This document shows positions 1-8,505 of a stretch of DNA of 64,000 nt, one piece after another. The stretch comes from Sphingomonas sp. Root241 (GTDB lineage: Bacteria; Pseudomonadota; Alphaproteobacteria; Sphingomonadales; Sphingomonadaceae): contig NZ_LMIV01000002.1 of assembly GCF_001428865.1 (NCBI RefSeq), positions 380,903-444,902 of the forward strand, given 5' to 3'. The position numbers and the translations under genes are program-made. How positions within the stretch are numbered: the first letter of the stretch is position 1; each line of letters starts with the position of its first letter. The notes under the pieces were generated by a model. The model saw only the letters and a program-made list of their open reading frames with translations. It did no database searches and was not told the DNA's origin.

Positions 1-200
1 GGGTTGCTGGCGTAACCGGGAGGCAGCACCACCAGCACGTCGCGATCGGCGGACTCGCCCTCCAGATTGCCCAGAATGGCGGGAGAGTGGACCTTGATAC
101 GCTGGACGGCGGCCGAAGGCGCACCCGGCACGGTCGCCGGAACGCGACCCTGTTCTCCCCGCTCCTGAAGCTGGCGCGGCGTCGGCCATTCGATGCCCAA
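1..200 (-). CDS. Putative esterase (alpha/beta hydrolase), 5' part only, cut by window edge
   Basis: Reading leftwards, the frame encodes an N-terminal stretch containing QRIKVHSPAILGNLEG and later RDVLVVLPPGYAS. This is the opening of periplasmic putative-esterase (PF00756-type) proteins, which often act on acylated glycans. The rest lies beyond base 1. The start is unclear. TTG at 200 is the nearest candidate, and the frame stays open to an ATG at 389. Neither start gives a signal peptide or a good ribosome binding site, although the family is normally exported. The gene may have lost its 5' end or carry a frameshift. It faces away from the GH2 gene and shares an intergenic region holding two LacI-type operators. 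The family call is fairly secure; start and integrity are not. Confidence 0.5.
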   Translation of the reverse strand, partial: MGIEWPTPRQLQERGEQGRVPATVPGAPSAAVQRIKVHSPAILGNLEGESADRDVLVVLPPGYASN

Positions 201-252
201 AGCTACCGGGATCAGCGAACCCGCAGCATTTATATACGCCGACAAATTAGCG

Positions 253-268
253 TTGATAGCGCTAACTT
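253..268. promoter_or_regulatory. LacI-family operator candidate 1
   Basis: TTGATAGCGCTAACTT contains the perfect palindromic core TAGCGCTA (257-264) with near-symmetric flanks. It fits the TGNTAGCGCTANCA class bound by LacI-family sugar regulators in proteobacteria. It sits just upstream of the leftward esterase. Binding is inferred. Confidence 0.55.
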
Positions 269-354
269 CGCTGGTTAATGTCTGCCCAGATTCACAGCAG
301 GTGGATAGGGAGGATGGCCATAGCGGCTCGCGGCACGACCCTGCGAAGTCGCGA

Positions 355-370
355 GCGGTAGCGCTAGCAT
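355..370. promoter_or_regulatory. LacI-family operator candidate 2
   Basis: GCGGTAGCGCTAGCAT has the same TAGCGCTA core (359-366), centred 102 nt from candidate 1 and about 185 nt before the GH2 start. Two cores in one divergent intergenic region suggest cooperative or looping control by a LacI-type regulator encoded elsewhere. Confidence 0.55.
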
Positions 371-548
371 TGATGTCGCCGCACTCCATCTTCGGCACTG
401 GCGCCGATAAACGAACGGCTCCACCCGACACGATCGGCCAAGTGGCTGTGTGTGAGGCTGCCGCGGCATCGCGACCTGATCCGCAAGATCCATGAACAGG
501 GTCTCACCGGTCTGAGAACGACCATCGCCACAACGGGATACGGCCAAA

Positions 549-3017
549 ATGGCCACCGCATTGCGGGACAACACGGGACGGGAGCGGGCCTTGCCGACGA
601 TTAAGGGTTTCAAGCGTGGATTGATCCTGGCGCTGTTTCTGGCGGTCGCCCCGGCCTGGGCGGAAACGCGCAGCCTCTCCCAGGACTGGCTATTCCATGC
701 AGGTGAAGTCGCGGGCGCCGAAAAGCCGAACTTCGACGATCGGGGATGGCGCCAGGTCGTCGTTCCGCATGACTGGTCGATCATGGACAAGGCCGATGGC
801 AGCCCGCCATTCGATCCGAACATGCCGGCGGGACAGGATTCCGGCTACCTGCCCGGCGGCGTTGGCTGGTACCGGCGTCATTTGACGTTTTCGCCGGCCG
901 AGGCTGCCCGCATCGTCCGGCTGAATTTCGAAGCCGTGTACATGGACGCCGACATCTGGCTGAACGGCGAGCATCTGACGCGGCATCACTACGGCTATAC
1001 GGCCTTCTCGCTCGATGTGACCGGAAAGGTGCGGGCGGGCGACAACGTTATCGTCGTGCGCGCACATCACGCCGATCCTTCCTCACGCTGGTATGCGGGC
1101 TCCGGCCTGATCCGGCCGGTCAGTCTGGAGATATTGGACCGGGTGCATCTGGACCCTGACGGCATTTTCGTGACCACGCCGGTGGCGACCGAAGAACGCG
1201 GCGTGGTTTCGGCCCAGGCGACCGTCGCGAACCGTTCCGGCGCGGTGCGGGAAATCGAATTGGTGACCCGCGTGGTTTCGGCGCGAGACGAGACGGTTGC
1301 CGAGGGGCGCCGGACGCAGACGCTCGCTCCCGGCGCGCGAGCGGAGGCAGTGCAAAGGCTCGAACTTGCCCGTCCGGCACTGTGGTCGCCCGACTCGCCC
1401 AATCTCTACACATTGGTCCAGGAGGTCCGTGTCGGCGGCGCTGTGGTAGACGAAAGGAGCACGCGCTTCGGCTTTCGCACCGTGGCCCTGGATGCGCGCA
1501 ATGGACTGCGTATCAACGGCAGGCCCGTGAAGCTGCGCGGTGGCAACATCCATCACGACAATTACATGATCGGAGCCGCCGGCGCGCCGGACGCCGACGC
1601 TCGCAAGGTCGCACTGATGAAGGCCGCAGGGTACAACGCCATCCGCAATGCCCATAACCCGGCCAGTCAGGCCACGCTCGACGCGGCCGACGAACTCGGC
1701 ATGCTGGTGATCGATGAAGCTTTCGACAGTTGGAACAAGAGCAAGCGGGCGCAGGATTATGCGCGCTTTTTCGCCGAAAACTGGGCGCAGGACATCGACA
1801 GGATGGTGATCAGCGGCCGCAATCACCCGAGCGTCCTGTTCTGGAGCATCGGCAACGAAATCCCAGAAGACGGCACGCCGGAAGGTGTGGAGACCGGCCG
1901 CAAGCTGGCCGCGCGGGTTCGCCGCCTGGATCCCACCCGGCCCGTCACGCAGGGGGTCAATACCGATCCGCCAAAAAGCTCGAACCAGTTCGACGTGCTG
2001 GATGTCGCAGGGTTCAACTACCATGCGCACGATTTCGACGCGGAACACGGGAAGTTTCCCGAGAGGATCCTGTACACCTCCGAGTCGCTCCCGAAGGACG
2101 CATTCTCCTACTGGCAATACGTAGAGAAGCATCCCTGGGTCATCGGCGACTTCGTCTGGACCACCGTCGATTATATCGGCGAAAGCGGCATCGGCTGGAT
2201 GGGATACAGCCAGGATTGGCAGAAGCTCGGCCCCTATCCCTGGAACCTGGCCTATAGCGGGGAAATCGACGCGACCGGGCGCAAACGTCCGGCGGCCTAT
2301 TACCGCCAGATCCTGTGGAAGACCGGAATCGATCCGATCGCGGTTTTTGTCCGGCAACCACCGGGCACCGAGGATCTGCCCGATCGTCATTTGTTCCCGA
2401 CCACGCAGCCGCATCTCGATTGGTCTCTGGACGACGTGCACCCGAGCTGGACCTGGCCGGGCCAGGAGAACAAGCCGCTCGAAGTCGATGTCTATTCGGA
2501 ATTCCCGGAGGTCGAGCTGTTCCTCAACACGAAGAGCCTGGGCCGCAAGACAGTTGATACGGAAAGCGAGCACAAGGCCATCTTCAAGGTGCCCTACGCG
2601 CCCGGAGAATTGGTCGCCATCGGCTATCGCGATGGACGCGAGGCCGGACGATGGACGCTGCGCACCGCGGGCCCGCCCGTGCGTGCGCAGGTCACCATGG
2701 ACCGGTCGCGAATGCGCGCCAATGGCGAGGACCTCGCCTATCTCACGGTCGAACTCGAGGACGCCGACGGCACGCCTGTCTATGACCGTGACAAGGACCG
2801 GCAGGTTCGCGTCCATGTCCGCGGCGCAGGCACGCTGGCGGGCATGGGCAACGGCAGTCCCATGGATGTGTCCAGCTTCCAGTCCGGTGCGCGCAAGACC
2901 TTCCATGGCCGCGCGGTTGCCGTGATGCGCGCGGGGACGACAGCGGGGCCGCTCATCGTGGATGTGGCGGTCGATGGCTTGCCTGCCAGGGAGGTCCGGC
3001 TCGACGTGACCTCCTGA
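549..3017 (+). CDS. Glycoside hydrolase family 2 (beta-galactosidase type), exported
   Basis: The 822-residue product is predicted to hydrolyse terminal beta-linked sugars, probably beta-galactosides, in the periplasm. A hydrophobic signal segment ends in APAWA. The sugar-binding and immunoglobulin-like domains (about 45-320) are followed by a TIM barrel with WSIGNE (acid/base Glu437) and TSES (probable nucleophile Glu512). The C-terminal part resembles DUF4982 and further immunoglobulin-like domains, as in other bacterial GH2 beta-galactosidases. ATG 549 is used here; TTG 591 has a better ribosome binding site (GGGAG six bases before it) and would leave a conventional 24-residue signal peptide. 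Control by the LacI-type operators upstream is likely. A second GH2 gene lies at 14.5 kb. Substrate is not certain. Confidence 0.88.
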   Translation: MATALRDNTGRERALPTIKGFKRGLILALFLAVAPAWAETRSLSQDWLFHAGEVAGAEKPNFDDRGWRQVVVPHDWSIMDKADGSPPFDPNMPAGQDSGYLPGGVGWYRRHLTFSPAEAARIVRLNFEAVYMDADIWLNGEHLTRHHYGYTAFSLDVTGKVRAGDNVIVVRAHHADPSSRWYAGSGLIRPVSLEILDRVHLDPDGIFVTTPVATEERGVVSAQATVANRSGAVREIELVTRVVSARDETVAEGRRTQTLAPGARAEAVQRLELARPALWSPDSPNLYTLVQEVRVGGAVVDERSTRFGFRTVALDARNGLRINGRPVKLRGGNIHHDNYMIGAAGAPDADARKVALMKAAGYNAIRNAHNPASQATLDAADELGMLVIDEAFDSWNKSKRAQDYARFFAENWAQDIDRMVISGRNHPSVLFWSIGNEIPEDGTPEGVETGRKLAARVRRLDPTRPVTQGVNTDPPKSSNQFDVLDVAGFNYHAHDFDAEHGKFPERILYTSESLPKDAFSYWQYVEKHPWVIGDFVWTTVDYIGESGIGWMGYSQDWQKLGPYPWNLAYSGEIDATGRKRPAAYYRQILWKTGIDPIAVFVRQPPGTEDLPDRHLFPTTQPHLDWSLDDVHPSWTWPGQENKPLEVDVYSEFPEVELFLNTKSLGRKTVDTESEHKAIFKVPYAPGELVAIGYRDGREAGRWTLRTAGPPVRAQVTMDRSRMRANGEDLAYLTVELEDADGTPVYDRDKDRQVRVHVRGAGTLAGMGNGSPMDVSSFQSGARKTFHGRAVAVMRAGTTAGPLIVDVAVDGLPAREVRLDVTS

Positions 3018-3041
3018 ACCTGCGCTTGCGCGTTCCCCAGC

Positions 3042-4049
3042 TTATCGGGGCGGCGGGGCCGATACTCCGGCATCCGTCTGGACCACCGGCTTCATTGTGC
3101 CGTCCGCATTGTATCGGAGATGCTCGACGGTGACTGCGCGGCGACCGATCGAGCCGTTCAAGTCGCCGATCGCCAGCGTCGCATTGTGCAGGAACAGGTA
3201 CCAGTTGTTCTTGTACTCGACGATGCCGGGATGGATCGTGAAGCTGTATTTGCCCGATCCGGTCAGCTCGCCGCGCCAGGTCCAGGGCCCTTTGAGCGAG
3301 GGCGCGGTTGAATAGGACACCTTTTCGTCCCGGTGCTTCGATCGGTCGAGTGAGGCATAGGTCAGGTAGTAAAGCGCGCCGCGCTTGTGCAGCCACGGCC
3401 CTTCCTCGAAATGCGGTGGGGTGATCTCGGTGATCGGGCCGTCGATCTCGATCATGTTGGGCTTGAGCCTGGCGATATAGCATTGGCGATTGCCCCAGGC
3501 GATCCAGGTCGTGCCGTCATCGTCGGTGAAGACGGTGGGATCGATGTCCTCCCAGCTATGCGTGCCCTTCGGGGTCATTTCGTTGGTGATCAGCGCCGAG
3601 CCCCTGGCGTCGACGAACGGGCCGGTCGGGGTTTCGGACACTGCGACCGCGATCGCCTTTCCGGGATGAGTGTCGTCATGCTCGACCGCCGCGTAGAACC
3701 AGAACTTGCCATTCTTCTCGATCGTCTGCGAGGCCCAGGCGTCCTTCTTCGCCCATTTGAAGTCGGCCACTTTCATGATCGGCCCGTGATCGGTCCAATG
3801 CTTCATGTCGGTGGTCGAATAGACGAGCCACTCGCGCATGTTGAACATCTCGTCGCGCTGCGCCTCGTCATGGCCGACATAGAGATAGAGCCGGTCGCCG
3901 ACCACGAGGGGCGCGGGATCGGCGGTGAACTTGTCGCGGATGATCGGATTCGATCCGGGGGACGCGCCCGTTCGCACCTGACCCAGAGCCGTCGTGGAAA
4001 TGGTCGCCGCGACGACTGCGATCGCTGCCCGCCAATAGCCGATTGTCAC
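3042..4049 (-). CDS. Glycoside hydrolase family 43-like enzyme
   Basis: The 335-residue protein has a five-bladed beta-propeller pattern of family 43 arabinosidases/xylosidases. FTADPAP supplies the presumed catalytic base Asp44, SWEDIDPTVF the pKa-modulating Asp170, and HFEEGPW the general acid Glu216. The frame extends to 4115, but GTG 4049 is chosen because GGGAGG lies about eight bases before it and translation from it gives a signal peptide (AAIAVVAATISTTALG). It lies downstream of, and on the same strand as, the IclR and dehydrogenase genes, so co-transcription is likely. The family includes arabinan- and xylan-active enzymes and galactosidases; the linkage cut cannot be told from motifs. 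Confidence 0.82.
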   Translation of the reverse strand: MTIGYWRAAIAVVAATISTTALGQVRTGASPGSNPIIRDKFTADPAPLVVGDRLYLYVGHDEAQRDEMFNMREWLVYSTTDMKHWTDHGPIMKVADFKWAKKDAWASQTIEKNGKFWFYAAVEHDDTHPGKAIAVAVSETPTGPFVDARGSALITNEMTPKGTHSWEDIDPTVFTDDDGTTWIAWGNRQCYIARLKPNMIEIDGPITEITPPHFEEGPWLHKRGALYYLTYASLDRSKHRDEKVSYSTAPSLKGPWTWRGELTGSGKYSFTIHPGIVEYKNNWYLFLHNATLAIGDLNGSIGRRAVTVEHLRYNADGTMKPVVQTDAGVSAPPPR

Positions 4050-4114
4050 TCCGCAAGCCTCCCTGAACCGTGCATAGCCTAACCAGACGACCGGGACCGT
4101 CAATTCTCGGCCCA

Positions 4115-5122
4115 TCAGAAGTGCGCGACCGCCTTTAGTACCGAATCCGCGTTTGCGATCAGGTTGGGCATACTGGTCGGCAGCTCGTCCGCGTCGACGC
4201 TTTGCGTTTGCAGTTGGTCGGTCGGAATATCGCCCGACTTGATCGCCGCGATCACCCGCGCGAAATCCGACGACAAGGCGTTGCGGCTGGCGATCAACAT
4301 GGCCTCCCGCTTGTGGAATTCGGGGTCCTCGAAAGTCAGGTCCCCCGGCGCCACACCGACCAGCACCAAAGCTCCGCCGTGCGCCACCAGGCCGAGGCTG
4401 CGGCGCATGGCGGGAAGCGAGCCGGTCGCGTCGACGACCAGATCGAACATGTCCCCCTGGGTATGTCGGTCGAGCACGAATTCGAGGCGGTCATCCGCAG
4501 GTACGCCGTCAAGACCGAGTCGATCACGCGCAAAGTCGAGCCGGGCCTGTCTGCGATCGACGAGACTCACCTCGAAGCCGCGCAGCCGACCGAAGAGCGC
4601 CGTCGCGATGCCGATCGGGCCGGCGCCGACGACGAGCATTCGCTCGACACCCGCGGCGGGAGCGCGCGTCGCGGCATGCGCACCGATCGCGAGAAACTCG
4701 ACCATTGCGGCCTGGTCGACCGTGAGACCCTCGGCATCGATCACTGCGCTTTCGGGGACGACCAGCATGTCGCACATACCGCCATCGACATGTACGCCCA
4801 GCACCTTGATGTTGACGCATGCATTGGGCTTGCCCTTGCGGCACGCGATACAGGCGCCGCACGCCAGATAGGGATTGATCGTGACGAGCTGCCCGAGACG
4901 CAGCGACGTGCCCGGGCCGAGCGCCGCGACCTCTCCGGCAAGTTCGTGACCCATGACGCGCGGATAATTGAGGAACGGGTGTCTGCCCGAAAAGATATGA
5001 TAATCGGTGCCGCACAGACCGACCCTGCGAATCCGGATCAGGACCTCTCCTGGCCCTGCGACCGGCTCGTCCCGGTTGATCAGGCCTAGCCGAAAGGGCT
5101 CATGACAGACAATCGCGCGCAT
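4115..5122 (-). CDS. Zinc-dependent sorbitol/alcohol-type dehydrogenase (MDR family)
   Basis: The 335-residue medium-chain dehydrogenase probably oxidises a sugar or sugar alcohol with NAD(P)+ in the cytoplasm. Catalytic zinc ligands are visible as Cys37 (GLCGTD) and the GHE motif (His59, Glu60). The structural zinc site is Cys88, Cys91, Cys94, Cys102. The nucleotide fold has VVGAGPIGIATALFG. ATG 5122 is preferred over the in-frame TTG 5131 because GGAGG lies nine bases upstream of it. It sits between the IclR gene and the GH43 gene and shares an upstream motif with the fucosidase, so L-fucose or another released sugar is a plausible substrate. That is inference only. Confidence 0.85.
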   Translation of the reverse strand: MRAIVCHEPFRLGLINRDEPVAGPGEVLIRIRRVGLCGTDYHIFSGRHPFLNYPRVMGHELAGEVAALGPGTSLRLGQLVTINPYLACGACIACRKGKPNACVNIKVLGVHVDGGMCDMLVVPESAVIDAEGLTVDQAAMVEFLAIGAHAATRAPAAGVERMLVVGAGPIGIATALFGRLRGFEVSLVDRRQARLDFARDRLGLDGVPADDRLEFVLDRHTQGDMFDLVVDATGSLPAMRRSLGLVAHGGALVLVGVAPGDLTFEDPEFHKREAMLIASRNALSSDFARVIAAIKSGDIPTDQLQTQSVDADELPTSMPNLIANADSVLKAVAHF

Positions 5123-5161
5123 GGCGACCAACCTCCGTTAATGGAAGTCGCATAATTCCTT

Positions 5162-5186
5162 GCGTATTTGCAAGACAGTTTTCATA
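5162..5186 (-). promoter_or_regulatory. Shared upstream motif, copy in front of dehydrogenase
   Basis: Read towards the dehydrogenase, the site contains ATGAAAACT, three variable bases, then TTGCAAATA and GC. It matches the site before the fucosidase at 20 of 25 positions and begins 40 bases before the start codon. It is a candidate operator for the adjacent IclR regulator, or part of a promoter. Confidence 0.5.
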
Positions 5187-5203
5187 AACGGTCGCGATCG
5201 CCA

Positions 5204-5986
5204 TCAATCGGGCTGAAAGCCGAGCCGATCCGAAATGCGCGAGGTTGCGGTACGCAGCATCCCGCGCGCCGCATCGATATCGACCTTCTGGGATCCGTCG
5301 ATCAGCTCGAGAAACGGGATAGTCAGCGCTGCAACCACGTTTCGGTCGAAGCCGAATATGGGAAAGCTGATGTCCGTCACGCCATGGGTTATCGGGCTCT
5401 TGCGACTGTCATGGCCCGTTCGCCGGATGACGGCGAACCGCTCCGCCAGCCAGCTCCGGTCGACCGATATACTCCGCTCCTCTTCGGCGGCGCGAACGAT
5501 CCGCTCGGCGCGCTGGAGATTGGAAAAGGCCAGGATCACCTGTCCCGAGCAACTGTGAATGATGTCGATATGCGCGCCGACCTTGAGGGCGAAACCCCTT
5601 GTGCCTGGCTGCTCCTCGCGGGCGACCACCATGCCGCGGCCTCCGTTAGCCACGACGAGATGGCAAGATTGCCCGGCTTCGAGCGCGAGCACCTGCATTT
5701 CCGGCATCGCCGCGCGAATAAGGTCCTGCGAGGGTGTTGCGCGAAATGCGACGTCGAGCAGCTTGTAGGCTACGGTGTAGCGATCGGTGGTGTCCGATTT
5801 ACGCAGGTAGCCGAGCTGCTCCATCACCACCACGATCCGGAAAAGCTCGCCGACCGAGCGGTTCAGATCGGCCGCCATCTCGGTGATCAATGCGCCTTCG
5901 GGCCTGGTCGCGAGGAGCTCGATGACTTCGAACGCCTTCCCGATCGCGGGAGCGGCATAGGTGCCCTTGAGCCCAGCTCGTGCCAT
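5204..5986 (-). CDS. IclR-family transcriptional regulator
   Basis: The 260-residue protein has an N-terminal winged helix-turn-helix (about 10-75: AIGKAFEVIELLA, then ITEMAADLNRSVGELFRIV) and a C-terminal IclR effector domain that usually binds a small carboxylate or sugar derivative. An open frame runs on to 6277, but ATG 5986 is chosen because GGGAG precedes it by five bases and the protein then has normal IclR length. It is divergent from the fucosidase and lies upstream of the dehydrogenase and GH43 genes. It probably controls this small regulon through the repeated motif at 5162 and 6133. Confidence 0.88.
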   Translation of the reverse strand: MARAGLKGTYAAPAIGKAFEVIELLATRPEGALITEMAADLNRSVGELFRIVVVMEQLGYLRKSDTTDRYTVAYKLLDVAFRATPSQDLIRAAMPEMQVLALEAGQSCHLVVANGGRGMVVAREEQPGTRGFALKVGAHIDIIHSCSGQVILAFSNLQRAERIVRAAEEERSISVDRSWLAERFAVIRRTGHDSRKSPITHGVTDISFPIFGFDRNVVAALTIPFLELIDGSQKVDIDAARGMLRTATSRISDRLGFQPD

Positions 5987-6132
5987 TGTGTCTCCCAGTC
6001 CGTCAGATATGTGACAGTGCGCGATCTCGCTCGGATATCGATATGACGCAAGCTGGAACGTCCTGTCGGCCGTGGAGCGCTGGGGCATGGTTCCGGTCGA
6101 GCGGCCTGCCTCGCCATTCACGCGCTTGCTAC

Positions 6133-6157
6133 ATGAAAACTTATTTGCAAATATGCG
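6133..6157 (+). promoter_or_regulatory. Shared upstream motif, copy in front of fucosidase
   Basis: CATGAAAACT followed by TATTTGCAAATA (a perfect 12-nt palindrome at 6142-6153). It has the same orientation and nearly the same distance (38 bases) to its start codon as the copy at 5162-5186. It lies between the divergent IclR and fucosidase genes. Confidence 0.5.
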
Positions 6158-6194
6158 ATCCCGTCTCGGGCAGGCGTTTATAGGGGAGGGCTGG

Positions 6195-7754
6195 ATGGCC
6201 ACTTTTAGCAAGCGCGACGTCCTGTTGGCGCCCTGTGCGGCGTTGGGCCTCGGCGTGGCTGCGCGTGCGCGGGGCACGAGCGATGGCGGCGCTGCTTTTC
6301 AGGATCGCCGCCTCGACGTGGCGCCTGGCCGCTTCGAACCGACAGCGGAATCGCTCAAAGCCTATCGCACGCCTGAATGGTTCCGGGACGCCAAGCTCGG
6401 GATCTGGGCGCATTGGGGCCCGCAAGCGGTGCCCCGGCAAGGCGATTGGTATGCACGCTTCATGTATGTGCCAGGTCACCCACATTATGATCACCACTTG
6501 AAGACCTACGGCCATCCTTCGGAAGCCGGTTACAAGGACATCATCCCGCTCTGGAAAGCCGAGAAGTTCGATCCCGATGCGCTGATGGACAGATATGCCG
6601 CGGCCGGCGCGAAATACTTCGTGTCGATGGGTGTGCACCACGACAATTTCGACTTGTGGAATTCGAGGCACCATCGCTGGAACGCAGCCGCCATGGGGCC
6701 GAAGCGTGATATCGTCGGCGCGTGGAAGGCGGCAGCGAAGCGCCGGGGGCTACGGTTCGGCGTGTCCGAGCATCTGGGCGCCAGCTATACTTGGTGGCAC
6801 CCGAACCATCTTTACGATCAGTTCTGGCCGAAGCTGGGCGTGCGTTATGATGGCGCGGATCCGCGATATGCCGATCTGTATCACGACAATCGCGACGAAC
6901 CGTACCTCAACACGCCTGCCAGCTGGTACACCAAGAATGCGAAATTCCACGCGCACTGGTTCGAAAGAATCCGCGACTTGATCGATTCCTATCAGCCCGA
7001 TCTTCTCTATTCGGACGGAGGACTGCCCTTCGGCGAGGTTGGGCGTTCGCTGCTCGCGCATTTGTACAACAGCCGCGCGACTCGGAACGGCGAATTGCAG
7101 GCCGTGTACGCGAGCAAGGACTGGGGTCCGGGCGAGTTCCACAAGGAATGGGGAGTGCAGGACGTCGAGCGCGGCGTGCTCGACGGGATCAACCCGCTGC
7201 CGTGGCAAACCGACACGTCCAATGGCGACTGGTTCTACAACGAACAGGACAAATACAAGACGGCGGCCGACGTCATTACCATGCTGGCGGATATCGTCAG
7301 CAAGAACGGTAACATGCTGCTCAACGTGGTGCTGTATGCCGACGGTAGTCTACCGCCTGAATCGGAACAATTGCTGGCCGAGATGGCGGCCTGGATGAAG
7401 ATCAATTCGGAAGCGATACACGGCACGCGTCCGTGGAAGGTGCACGGCGAGGGACCGACCGAGGCCGGGGTCGGCATGTTCAAGGAAAAGGTCGATTATA
7501 CCGCGCGGGACATCCGCTTCACCACCAGGGGCGAGTCGCTCTATGCTATTGCGCTTGGTCAGCCTTCGGGCACGACCACGATACGCTCGCTCGCCACCGG
7601 CAACCCGTTTGAGGTCCGTCGGGTGCGGCGGGTTCGATTGCTCGGCCATCGTGTCCCCGTCAGCTTCCGGCAAATGAGCAGCGCCCTGGTCATCGATATT
7701 CCCGACACGCTGTCCACGCGGCATGCCACTGTCTTCAAGATCGATTTCGGCTAA
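6195..7754 (+). CDS. Alpha-L-fucosidase (glycoside hydrolase family 29)
   Basis: The 519-residue enzyme removes terminal alpha-L-fucose. The N-terminal barrel is clear: EWFRDAKLGIWAHWGP, then GAKYFVSMGVHHDNFDLWNS, and LLYSDGG with the probable nucleophile Asp274. Late GH29 motifs include SKNGNMLLNV. ATG 6195 is chosen because GGGGAGGG lies just before it; the open frame extends to 6072. The N-terminus SKRDVLLAPCAALGLGVAARA looks like a Lys-Arg variant Tat signal, so periplasmic location is likely. It is divergent from the IclR regulator and shares an upstream motif with the dehydrogenase. It is more similar in organisation to fucosidases of plant or algal glycan degraders, but the natural substrate is unknown. 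Confidence 0.9.
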   Translation: MATFSKRDVLLAPCAALGLGVAARARGTSDGGAAFQDRRLDVAPGRFEPTAESLKAYRTPEWFRDAKLGIWAHWGPQAVPRQGDWYARFMYVPGHPHYDHHLKTYGHPSEAGYKDIIPLWKAEKFDPDALMDRYAAAGAKYFVSMGVHHDNFDLWNSRHHRWNAAAMGPKRDIVGAWKAAAKRRGLRFGVSEHLGASYTWWHPNHLYDQFWPKLGVRYDGADPRYADLYHDNRDEPYLNTPASWYTKNAKFHAHWFERIRDLIDSYQPDLLYSDGGLPFGEVGRSLLAHLYNSRATRNGELQAVYASKDWGPGEFHKEWGVQDVERGVLDGINPLPWQTDTSNGDWFYNEQDKYKTAADVITMLADIVSKNGNMLLNVVLYADGSLPPESEQLLAEMAAWMKINSEAIHGTRPWKVHGEGPTEAGVGMFKEKVDYTARDIRFTTRGESLYAIALGQPSGTTTIRSLATGNPFEVRRVRRVRLLGHRVPVSFRQMSSALVIDIPDTLSTRHATVFKIDFG

Positions 7755-8058
7755 CCCCGGTGCTCTTGACCCACACCCTTGCGAGCCCGTGAGCCTGATG
7801 AAGTGTCCGCGTTACTAAAACGCCCAGCTGCAGGAATGCGTGAAGTTGCGACCTCAACTCTCATCGGGCAAATTTGCCGGGTTCCAGGCCACTCCCAGAG
7901 ATGGCCGTCGGGGAACACGTTCCTTCTGCCCGGATCGGCGCACCGTCGCTGTCGCCCATCTCGAGACTTACCTGGCGTCGCAATAAGTGATGGTCACAGC
8001 CTCGGGTGCCTCTCGATCTAAGCCGGTTGAGGTGGCCTATCCGTACTCAACACAATGC
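7755..8058. other. Intergenic region without recognisable gene
   Basis: Between two convergent genes. I see no conserved protein, no strong hairpin with T-run and no repeat-family copy. Short open frames read as noise. Confidence 0.5.
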
Positions 8059-8421
8059 TCAGCTGGCTTTGAAAGTCGGCGTGCCGTTGGCGTAGTTCAC
8101 CGTCACATAGGCGTTGTCGCAGACATTGATGCCCGACCACACCGCGCTGGTATCGTCGGCGAAGGTCGCCTTGATGTCGTATTTGCAGCCGGTGCCCTTG
8201 TCGAAATGCACGGTCATCCGCTTGCCCGGCCCGGTCGCGCCCTCGCGCTTCATCTCGGGCTCGACCTTGTTGGCGACCCAGGTGCCGGCGCCGCCGGGCG
8301 AGATCTCGACGGCCTTGATCGGCTTGCCGGTGTTGTTGACGAGGACGAAATCCCAGTCCTCGGCCAGCGCCGGCGCGGCGAACATCATCGCGGCGGCGAT
8401 CGTCATCGCTGTTCTGATCAT
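8059..8421 (-). CDS. Small secreted protein of unknown function
   Basis: The 120-residue product has a clear signal peptide (MIRTAMTIAAAMMFAAPALA) and a mature domain of about 100 residues rich in beta-strand patterns: WDFVLVNNTGKPIKAVEISP and later CKYDIKATFADD. The two remaining cysteines (CKYD, NVCDN) could form a disulfide. The VNNTGKPI opening resembles small periplasmic proteins found in sphingomonads with no assigned role. ATG 8421 is chosen because GGAGGGG precedes it; the frame starts at 8439. It follows the XRE gene on the same strand after an 84-base gap. Confidence 0.72.
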   Translation of the reverse strand: MIRTAMTIAAAMMFAAPALAEDWDFVLVNNTGKPIKAVEISPGGAGTWVANKVEPEMKREGATGPGKRMTVHFDKGTGCKYDIKATFADDTSAVWSGINVCDNAYVTVNYANGTPTFKAS

Positions 8422-8505
8422 CGCAGTCCCCTCCTGCATTTTGCCCTTTTCTGCCTCGCAGATTGCGCCTCTGCGGGGCTGCCGGCAAGGGGGAAGCGGC
8501 GTGCC

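Noticed and set aside
1083..2906. Long open frame on the minus strand inside the GH2 gene
   Set aside because: It mirrors the GC-rich GH2 reading frame, has no recognisable domain or start signal and lies in a shadow phase.
7755..8058. Possible gene between the fucosidase and the small secreted protein
   Set aside because: No frame has a recognisable start, ribosome binding site or conserved sequence. Treated as intergenic.
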